Part shown: piece by piece, positions 22,384 through 26,421 of the stretch
Layout: each line of letters begins with the position of its first letter
How positions within the stretch are numbered: the stretch's first letter is position 1
IMG/VR virus record: IMGVR_UViG_3300049617_000041
Location: 1-26,421 of that record
Direction: 5' to 3' (one strand)
Source of the DNA: a virus
Length of the DNA stretch: 26,421 nt
The notes under the pieces: model-generated
What the model saw: only the letters and a program-made list of their open reading frames with translations
Databases searched by the model: none
Told to the model about the DNA's origin: nothing
Made by a program: the position numbers and the translations under genes

Positions 22384-22602
22384 TTATGCAGTGGATTTCG
22401 AATCTGGCGGTGAATGGTGCATTTCGATTACTGCCCTTTCGTTCAAAGCCAGTCGAATACACTCACTGGCCTGGGCTTTGGTCTTACAGAATTTGCGCAC
22501 GAAATGGCGACTGCGCCCAAGGGAATAAAGCAGTTGTCGTTGCGCACTGGTCGAGAGTTCCAGTCGGTCGAGTTCTGCCGTAATTTCTTCCAGGTCCACC
22601 AT
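22384..22602 (-). CDS. hypothetical protein, first gene of the late region
   Basis: 72 residues. Acidic helix at the start (MVDLEEITAELDRLELSTSA) followed by a basic middle (YSLGRSRHFVRKFCKTKAQA) and a C-terminal part with His residues. No family recognised. It is the first gene of the minus-strand block, and upstream lies the hairpin and iteron region. A TAAATT box lies five bases before the ATG (22608-22613), with AGG between. Confidence 0.5.
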   Translation of the reverse strand: MVDLEEITAELDRLELSTSAQRQLLYSLGRSRHFVRKFCKTKAQASECIRLALNERAVIEMHHSPPDSKSTA

Positions 22603-22669
22603 AACCTAATTTAGTGTTTGGGCTGGTAGGAATTCGTCCGAGTAATGCGCAATTGGAAAAGTTAGTTGC

Positions 22670-22701
22670 ACTGGCGGGAGTTGGTATGGGTACTGGCGGG
22701 A
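22670..22701 (+). repeat. 10-base direct repeat ACTGGCGGGA, 22-base spacing
   Basis: Copies at 22670-22679 and 22692-22701. The spacing of 22 equals that of the iterons further right. Flanking bases (GTTGC and GGGTA before the repeat) recall the iteron start, so these may be degenerate relatives. Confidence 0.45.
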
Positions 22702-22734
22702 TAAGTCTAGTAATGCTTGATTACATTATGTATT

Positions 22735-22812
22735 CCGGGCGAAGCCCGGTCTTCCTCTTACCCTCCTTCTGGCGAAGCCAGAACCGCCGTCTGGCGAAGC
22801 CAGCGAGCGGTT
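22735..22812. repeat. three mini-hairpins with GCGAAGC core
   Basis: CCGGGC-GAA-GCCCGG (22735-22749), TTCTGGC-GAA-GCCAGAA (22767-22783) and CTGGC-GAA-GCCAG (22791-22803). The third is enclosed by a further pairing AACCGC/GCGGTT (22782-22787 with 22807-22812). GCGAAGC is known as an unusually stable DNA mini-hairpin. There is no T-run, so these are not ordinary terminators. They lie between the late-region start and the iterons. Confidence 0.75.
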
Positions 22813-22860
22813 AATGGAAGGGTTTAGTTGTATTCTTTTCTTACCAGTTCCTTATATGTG

Positions 22861-22946
22861 GGTGCAAAGTAGGCATCAGGATAGGTACAAAGTGGGCATT
22901 TGATAGGTACAAAGTGGGCATTTAGATAGGTACAAAGTAGGCATTT
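22861..22946 (+). repeat. four iterons, probable replication origin
   Basis: Core GGTACAAAGTGGGCAT at 22884 and 22906; variant GGTACAAAGTAGGCAT at 22929; divergent first copy GGTGCAAAGTAGGCAT at 22861. Start-to-start spacing is 23, 22 and 23, i.e. two helical turns. They adjoin the 3' end of a replication-initiator-like gene and lie beside an AT-rich stretch at 22702-22734. This is typical of iteron origins. Confidence 0.75.
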
Positions 22947-23743
22947 CAATTTATGGCCTCACTGACGTATCTGGTTGGCTGTTGGATGGGCGTTGGGTTC
23001 CTCAAGGCTTCCAGCATGGCCAGTCGTACAGGCCCAAGGGTCGGCTTTGGTTCCGGTGCTTTGGCCTGTTCGGCGGCTTTGGCCTGTTCGGCGGCTTTGG
23101 CCTGCTCCTGGTCGAGTTGGACGAAAAGCGGGTTTTTTCCTGGCGACTTGTGACAAAGTATTTCATACCCTTTGAGAGAGGTCTTGAGGACTATTAGTTT
23201 AGAATCGGCCAGTATCTTGAGGTACGTTCTCACCGTTCTTTTGTCCTTCAAGGCGAATAACCCGCATAGCTGCCGATTCGTCGCCCTAATTGCGCCTTTT
23301 CGATTTGCAATGGATCGGAGTTTGGCAAAGGCAACGGCGTGAATCATGTCAAACCGTTTGCCTCCCACCTTGGCGTTCGTTACTGGAAATAAGTAGATTT
23401 TGGTGTAGGCAAAGTGGTCCGACCAATGGCTATTGGTTTGCCTCTGTCGGCAGGTGGCGAACATGGTTGCGGGCGGCTCCACGGCCACCCACTTCCGGCC
23501 GATCCTCATTGCTAGATGGAGTTGTTCCAGGGTGGCCAGTGCTTTGGCAACCGTATGGGCCTTCAACGTGGTTTTCATGGCCAGTAACTTGGCTGTTGCC
23601 GATTTCTCTAATCGGTCCAGGTATGCTAATCTCGAATAGACGATTAAGGCGTAATCGTCGCAAACTCTTTGGCCTTTTGCAAAGGTGAAAAGTTTGAAAC
23701 GATTTATTTTGGTTTTTTTTGGCTGGGAGACTATACTATCCAT
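22946..23743 (-). CDS. replication initiator-like protein with winged-helix domain
   Basis: 265 residues. The first part has two helix-turn-helix-like segments: about 27-80 (DYALIVYSRLAYLDRLEKSA, AHTVAKALATLEQLHLAMRI) and about 150-200 (LRSIANRKGAIRATNRQLCG, LKDKRTVRTYLKILADSKLI). Such winged-helix domains occur in plasmid and phage initiators that bind iterons. The C-terminal part contains a 6-residue repeat (EQAKAA, 2-3 copies) and a Pro-rich tail, which may contact other replication proteins. Four iterons lie directly after its stop codon. I do not recognise a named Rep family, so the call rests on domain pattern plus the iterons. The start at 23743 has no clear Shine-Dalgarno sequence. 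Confidence 0.6.
   Translation of the reverse strand: MDSIVSQPKKTKINRFKLFTFAKGQRVCDDYALIVYSRLAYLDRLEKSATAKLLAMKTTLKAHTVAKALATLEQLHLAMRIGRKWVAVEPPATMFATCRQRQTNSHWSDHFAYTKIYLFPVTNAKVGGKRFDMIHAVAFAKLRSIANRKGAIRATNRQLCGLFALKDKRTVRTYLKILADSKLIVLKTSLKGYEILCHKSPGKNPLFVQLDQEQAKAAEQAKAAEQAKAPEPKPTLGPVRLAMLEALRNPTPIQQPTRYVSEAIN
23060..23107. repeat. 18-base tandem repeat within the initiator gene
   Basis: TTTGGCCTGTTCGGCGGC occurs at 23060-23077 and 23078-23095 with a partial third copy to 23107. It encodes the EQAKAA hexapeptide repeat and may vary in copy number between strains. Confidence 0.7.
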
Positions 23744-23751
23744 GTTAGTGC

Positions 23752-23800
23752 TTTCTGTTCTTTCTGTTCTGCCTCACTTGGGAAAGTTGGTCGGCAGAAC
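23752..23800. promoter_or_regulatory. tandem and inverted repeats upstream of the initiator gene
   Basis: TTTCTGTTC is repeated directly at 23752-23760 and 23761-23769. GTTCTGCC (23766-23773) is repeated inverted as GGCAGAAC (23793-23800) with 19 bases between. The cluster lies 9-57 bases before the ATG at 23743 and is a likely operator, possibly autoregulatory. Confidence 0.55.
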
Positions 23801-23810
23801 TAAATTAGTT

Positions 23811-23845
23811 AAACCCGATGCGTTTTCCGACGCATCGGGTTTTTT
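23811..23845. terminator. bidirectional intrinsic terminator
   Basis: AAACCCGATGCGT and ACGCATCGGGTTT form a 13-bp stem with a 6-base loop. The + direction ends in six T in a row; the minus direction has a weaker AT-rich tail. In the minus direction it ends the transcript of the PD-(D/E)XK-like gene. Confidence 0.8.
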
Positions 23846-23874
23846 AATTATATCAATAACAGCGCTGTCAAACA

Positions 23875-24321
23875 CTAGATTTCTCGTCCGTTGATTTCAT
23901 CAATCACGGTGGCGGCATCCAGTTCGCAACGTGCTAATACATCTTCGGGTACAGGGCGGTTCCTGAGTTCATACAGGAATGATACGTATTCTTTAGTATC
24001 CATTATCCTGGTCCCGTACTTTTCAACACCAATCTGGTTGTATGGGCGGGCCACAAATCGGGTAAGGGCCTTGTTGTAATGAACAACAAAATAGGGCACT
24101 TCCAGTTTGTCCGCTGTGTTCCTTCCAGTTTTAGCCTGCGGGTCATTGTTCGGTAAGATCGGCGCATGCTCTGACTTGAGTTCCAGCAATGCTATCGGCA
24201 TGAAATTGTCGTATTCAATTAACAAGTAATCTATATCCTGAAATGGCAAATCCCGGCCGAGTAGCCGATGCCACTTACTATATGATTCATCCCTCCATCC
24301 AGTCTTTTCTAATTTGGCCAT
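23875..24321 (-). CDS. PD-(D/E)XK nuclease-like phage protein
   Basis: 148 residues from ATG 24321; a longer frame to 24342 adds MTCINNF, but the region between carries a TAAATA box. N-terminal pattern WRDESYSKWHRLLGRDLPFQ followed by DIDYLLIEYD, then IALLELKSEH: Asp31, Glu47 and Lys49 fit the D...E-x-K active site of restriction-nuclease-like folds, and the S-x-x-H-R-x-x box is seen in a broad phage/plasmid family. The rest (FVVHYNKALTRFVARPYN) completes a mixed fold. It is divergent from the + strand Cys-rich gene with only 32 bases between the starts. Nuclease activity is inferred from the motif. Confidence 0.6.
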   Translation of the reverse strand: MAKLEKTGWRDESYSKWHRLLGRDLPFQDIDYLLIEYDNFMPIALLELKSEHAPILPNNDPQAKTGRNTADKLEVPYFVVHYNKALTRFVARPYNQIGVEKYGTRIMDTKEYVSFLYELRNRPVPEDVLARCELDAATVIDEINGREI

Positions 24322-24353
24322 GAAATTATTTATGCAGGTCACTCTAATACTTC

Positions 24354-24596
24354 ATGGAAAATATTGATTGTAATAGACATGGTACAGGTCAATGGTTCGT
24401 CGCCTGCGACCACGCCTTAGCTGGTAAAGCGGCGTTCTACTTTCCTGGTGAATGCGGGACGTTCGTTTGCATGGCCTGCCTCGATGCCTGCATGGCGGAT
24501 GAACCGGGAGTTGTTGAGCGGTTAAAGATGGTTTGCTCCAGGTGTGTTGAGGAAGTGCGGCAACAGGTTGAAGGGTTTGAAGCGGGTGAGTGTTAG
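24354..24596 (+). CDS. Cys-rich zinc-binding-like protein
   Basis: 80 residues with ten cysteines: MENIDCNRHGTGQWFVACDH, then GECGTFVCMACLDAC and VCSRCVEEV. The spacing C-x2-C and C-x2-H suggests one or two zinc sites, as in small phage regulators, but no named family is recognised. No Shine-Dalgarno sequence precedes the ATG. It is the first gene of the + strand early series, opposite the nuclease-like gene. Confidence 0.55.
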   Translation: MENIDCNRHGTGQWFVACDHALAGKAAFYFPGECGTFVCMACLDACMADEPGVVERLKMVCSRCVEEVRQQVEGFEAGEC

Positions 24597-24665
24597 GGTT
24601 TTTGAGAGTGATGAGATTTATCCAAAAACGAATAAGGCCATTTGTGTTAAGTTTCAGAATTCTAC

Positions 24666-24693
24666 TTTACGATCTTTCCTACTGGGTTATAAT
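24666..24693 (+). promoter_or_regulatory. sigma-70-type promoter for the SWIM gene leader
   Basis: -10 box TATAAT (24688-24693) is a perfect consensus; TTTACG (24666-24671) 16 bases upstream is a fair -35. The transcript should start near 24700, giving a leader of about 110 bases before the ATG at 24809. Confidence 0.75.
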
Positions 24694-24699
24694 GGGATA

Positions 24700-24799
24700 G
24701 TCAAAATAACGCCTATCCACACTACTGGGCGTTCCCGAAAAGCGGCTTCGGCCGTCAAGTCCCGTCAGTCGAGTAGTGTCGGCTGGCGGGCGTTTTTTT
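24700..24799 (+). ncRNA. leader RNA with terminator loop complementary to upstream segment
   Basis: Terminator stem CCCGTCAGTCG (24761-24771) with CGGCTGGCGGG (24780-24790): 11 pairs including two G-T, followed by CG and seven T. The whole 8-base loop AGTAGTGT (24772-24779) is the exact complement of ACACTACT at 24719-24726. That segment lies in the loop of a possible upstream hairpin AACGCC/GGCGTT (24708-24713 with 24728-24733). A UUCG-capped hairpin (CGGC-TTCG-GCCG) lies between. The Shine-Dalgarno GAGG follows the T-run directly. It is either an attenuator for the SWIM gene or a short RNA of about 100 nucleotides. Confidence 0.65.
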
Positions 24800-24808
24800 G
24801 AGGTAGTC

Positions 24809-25015
24809 ATGCTGGAACTAAAAAGGGTCAAATCGTCGGATGGCATTAAGGAATACGTAATCAGTCTCGACGGCGAGCGGCTACATTGTTCGTGCGATGG
24901 ATTTAAGTTTCGTCGGGCCTGCTCCCATGTTAAGGGAATAAGTCAATCCGAAATCGAACATTTGGCGCAAGAGGCTTATGAAGCCGACATACATTTGTTG
25001 AAAGACGATGACTGA
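24809..25015 (+). CDS. small SWIM zinc-finger protein
   Basis: 68 residues from ATG 24809, chosen because GAGG lies five bases upstream; the frame extends to 24776 but that part overlaps the terminator. The motif HCSCDGFKFRRACSHVKGI contains C27-x-C29-x8-C38-x-H40, the SWIM zinc-finger signature, which acts in DNA or protein binding. The rest is acidic helix (SEIEHLAQEAYEADIHLLK). Its messenger has a regulated-looking leader. It is followed closely by another small gene with a good GGAGG site, so the two are likely one unit. Confidence 0.7.
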   Translation: MLELKRVKSSDGIKEYVISLDGERLHCSCDGFKFRRACSHVKGISQSEIEHLAQEAYEADIHLLKDDD

Positions 25016-25028
25016 ATCGGAGGTCGTT

Positions 25029-25226
25029 ATGCGATTATCTGATGCGGTAATTGAGTGCTACAAGCTCATGCCTGATGATCCAGAATCGGAAACTAAGGTA
25101 ACGGCAATGTTGGCGGCGCTCTCACTCACTGGCCTTCCAGCCGAAAAGCGGGCTGAAATCCTGATAGATGTCGTGCGGCGTATGGCCTCGGTCAAGGCTC
25201 GTCCGTCAATGCGGCTAGTCCGCTGA
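25029..25226 (+). CDS. small helical protein, hypothetical
   Basis: 65 residues from ATG 25029, chosen because GGAGG lies seven bases upstream; the alternative start at 25008 would overlap the SWIM gene. Predicted helices: LSDAVIECYKLM, ETKVTAMLAALSLTG, AEKRAEILIDVVRRMASV. No domain recognised. It is translated with the SWIM gene (13-base gap) and is followed by a 70-base gap before the secreted protein gene. Function unknown. Confidence 0.6.
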   Translation: MRLSDAVIECYKLMPDDPESETKVTAMLAALSLTGLPAEKRAEILIDVVRRMASVKARPSMRLVR

Positions 25227-25296
25227 CTAGATGTTGTCAGTCAGGTTTATTAGATTAAGTCCAGGTCGAAACCCTCTACCCTGAAAGGTGGCTTCT

Positions 25297-25869
25297 ATGA
25301 GAGTTCTCCCGATGGCGTTTGCTGGCGTTCTGTGCCTGTTTTCCGGCGTGTTGGCTGGTCCAACGTCCAAACCCTCAACCAAACCGGCCGAAACGCAACC
25401 CGTGACCTTTGTGCCAAAGGTCGGTATGGCCATGTGGGCGGTCGAGAAAAAGGCGGGAATGAAGGCAATCAACATGCGCCAAACCTGTCGGGCTGGAAAT
25501 ATCCAGTGCCAAGCATGGCGGCTCACTGCAAGCGGCGTTGAATACGCTCTGGCGGTTGATGCTAAGGGCGTGGTGCGTGACTTGACGGTTATACCTGCTC
25601 CGGGTTCTGATGCAGCTAAGGCCATTTCACCACCACCTACAGAAATACATGAGGGTATTACCTTAGCCGATGCAGAACGGATTGCCAAATCTAAGGCGGT
25701 GCTTTCAAGCGGTACTGACTTTGATAAAACCTATACCGTCTCGATTTGGGATAGGTCGTCGGCCGATGAGGACATTGAAACGCAATACTTATTCTCGATT
25801 CGCAATTCCACCGGGCGGATATCGACTTGTACTTATTCCGTGTTCCATCATCCGAAACCGGGTAAGTAA
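25297..25869 (+). CDS. secreted protein carried by the prophage, hypothetical
   Basis: 190 residues from ATG 25297 (AAAGGTGG lies six bases upstream; a GTG at 25288 is less likely). The N-terminus MRVLPMAFAGVLCLFSGVLA is a clear Sec signal peptide with a cleavage site after the final Ala; no lipobox Cys follows. A Pro/Thr-rich linker (STKPAETQP) leads to a domain of about 150 residues with two cysteines (TCRAGNIQCQAW) and GITLADAERIAKSKAVLSSG, followed by TYTVSIWDRSSADEDI and a strand-rich end. No family recognised. A secreted protein in a phage early region could be a cargo gene that alters the lysogen. Confidence 0.65.
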   Translation: MRVLPMAFAGVLCLFSGVLAGPTSKPSTKPAETQPVTFVPKVGMAMWAVEKKAGMKAINMRQTCRAGNIQCQAWRLTASGVEYALAVDAKGVVRDLTVIPAPGSDAAKAISPPPTEIHEGITLADAERIAKSKAVLSSGTDFDKTYTVSIWDRSSADEDIETQYLFSIRNSTGRISTCTYSVFHHPKPGK

Positions 25870-25887
25870 AATAATTTTCATTTCGAT

Positions 25888-25923
25888 TTGATTTGCCATT
25901 TCACTAAAAGATAGACTTTAGTG
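25888..25923 (+). promoter_or_regulatory. promoter with palindromic operator over the -10 box
   Basis: TTGATT (25888-25893), 18 bases, then TAGACT (25912-25917). CACTAAA (25902-25908) and TTTAGTG (25917-25923) form a 7-bp inverted repeat that encloses the -10 box. A repressor bound here would block the promoter. Both boxes deviate from consensus. Confidence 0.45.
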
Positions 25924-25990
25924 CTGGCAAGCAAAACGGCATTTAGTTTTTTGGGCTACCCTGCTTGCCAGTTGGGTGGCCCTTTTTTTT
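25924..25990 (+). ncRNA. second leader RNA with terminator loop complementary to upstream segment
   Basis: Terminator stem GGGCTACC (25953-25960) with GGTGGCCC (25975-25982), followed by eight T (25983-25990). The 14-base loop contains TGCTTGCCAG (25962-25971), the exact complement of CTGGCAAGCA at 25924-25933, which would be near the 5' end of the transcript. The Shine-Dalgarno GGAG starts at the base after the last T. Same plan as the leader at 24700-24799 with unrelated sequence. Confidence 0.65.
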
Positions 25991-26002
25991 GGAGTTAATG
26001 AA

Positions 26003-26218
26003 ATGAAAACTTATGAAGTAACGTATAAGGATGCGGATGGCCATTTCGTCAGTCGTGGTGGCAATTGCATCTTGAGGCGAGTTAAGGCGAACACTTTGAA
26101 GTTGGCCATTGAAAAGAGTAAGAAACTGAAACCGCCCAAATTGGCAGCGAGGATGATCGTAAAGGAATTCGATCTGGTATCCCTTCCCTTGCGGTTCAAT
26201 GACGATGATAGGATGTAA
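26003..26218 (+). CDS. small basic protein, hypothetical
   Basis: 71 residues from ATG 26003, chosen because GGAG lies eight bases upstream; the frame extends to 25976 but would run through the terminator. Begins MKTYEVTYKDADGHFVSRGG, then a Lys-rich helix (LKLAIEKSKKLKPPKLAAR) and a strand (MIVKEFDLVSLPLRF). Looks like a small alpha/beta domain; no family recognised. Its expression should depend on read-through of the leader terminator. The next gene starts 20 bases later with its own ribosome site. Confidence 0.6.
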   Translation: MKTYEVTYKDADGHFVSRGGNCILRRVKANTLKLAIEKSKKLKPPKLAARMIVKEFDLVSLPLRFNDDDRM

Positions 26219-26238
26219 TCTTAATTGAGGTAAATCAA

Positions 26239-26421
26239 ATGACAGTGACAGAATTGAGAAAAGCGTTACGTGGAATTCCTGGTGAAACGCAAGTGGATAT
26301 CAGGAGGGCGGTACATCATGCCGATGGTTCAACCGAATACGAAAGTTTTGCACTGGGCGCTGTGGATTGTGATGATTTGGATTTCAAAACCGACTATTCA
26401 CCACAAGGTTATATTTACCTT
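26239..26421 (+). CDS. hypothetical protein, 3' end outside window
   Basis: 61 codons from ATG 26239 to the window end with no stop. GAGG lies eight bases upstream. Begins MTVTELRKALRGIPGETQVD and continues with IRRAVHHADGSTEYESFALG; the opening 'L-R-x-A-L-x-x-I-P-x-x-x-x-V' resembles small phage and plasmid proteins of unknown function. It follows the 71-residue gene in the same direction and may be co-transcribed with it. Confidence 0.65.
   Translation, partial: MTVTELRKALRGIPGETQVDIRRAVHHADGSTEYESFALGAVDCDDLDFKTDYSPQGYIYL

Larger units (their letters stand above)
1847..26421. mobile_element. prophage (HK97-type siphovirus), left part; continues past the window
   Basis: The left boundary is set by the tRNA-Val fragment. 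Inside are a full head-and-tail gene set in the canonical order (terminase, portal, protease, capsid, connectors, tail tube, chaperones, tape measure, distal tail) on the minus strand and a replication/early region at the right. No integrase, repressor or endolysin was recognised. Base composition is visibly more AT-rich than the host stretch at 1-1740. Confidence 0.85.

Noticed and set aside
22735-22803. Ordinary terminators at the three hairpins
   Set aside because: None is followed by a T-run on either strand.
22861-22946. CRISPR array in place of iterons
   Set aside because: The repeats are almost contiguous with no unique spacers of 25-40 bases, and no cas gene is near.
24544-24801. 85-codon open frame over the first leader RNA
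   Set aside because: It covers promoter, hairpins and terminator and lacks a ribosome site; the RNA explanation accounts for the sequence better.

Overview
The window looks like the left part of an integrated tailed phage in a planctomycete-like host. This is an inference from the protein families; no rRNA or housekeeping marker gene is present. Bases 1-1846 are host DNA: the C-terminal end of a DUF6941-like protein, two small membrane proteins and a short hypothetical protein, all on the + strand. At 1847-1888 there is a 42-base 3' half of a tRNA-Val (anticodon TAC) without its 5' half. This is the mark left by tRNA-targeted integration. The prophage lies to its right and runs past the window end, so the intact tRNA and probably the integrase should be outside the window. 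Next to the att site is a cluster of 12-base repeats that could be integrase arm-type sites.

From about 22.6 kb down to 2.1 kb the minus strand carries one long late region of a siphovirus with an HK97-type head. In order of transcription: small proteins, a gp55-like sigma factor, a long fibre, small coiled-coil and membrane proteins, HNH nuclease, PLD-like protein, small and large terminase, portal, prohead protease, major capsid protein (with an intrinsic terminator on each side), a GT9-type glycosyltransferase, a frameshifted small head gene, connector, head closure, HK97-gp10-like protein, tail completion, major tail protein, tail-assembly chaperones joined by a -1 frameshift site, tape measure, distal tail proteins, a Cys-rich small protein, a small cytosine methyltransferase and a basic coiled-coil protein. 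No lysis gene or integrase is recognisable.

The right part (22.6-26.4 kb) is the replication and early region. It holds three GAA-loop mini-hairpins, four 22-23 base iterons, a winged-helix replication-initiator-like gene, a PD-(D/E)XK-like protein, and a + strand series of small genes: a Cys-rich protein, a SWIM zinc finger, two hypothetical proteins, a secreted protein and a partial gene. Two of these small genes are preceded by a promoter and a leader in which the loop of an intrinsic terminator is perfectly complementary to a segment further upstream in the same RNA. The T-run then leads straight into the Shine-Dalgarno sequence. I regard this pair of leaders as the best candidate for an undescribed regulatory system. 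Other strong observations are the GT9 enzyme fused to a duplicated small head-module domain, and a 7-base tandem duplication that breaks the neighbouring copy of that domain.
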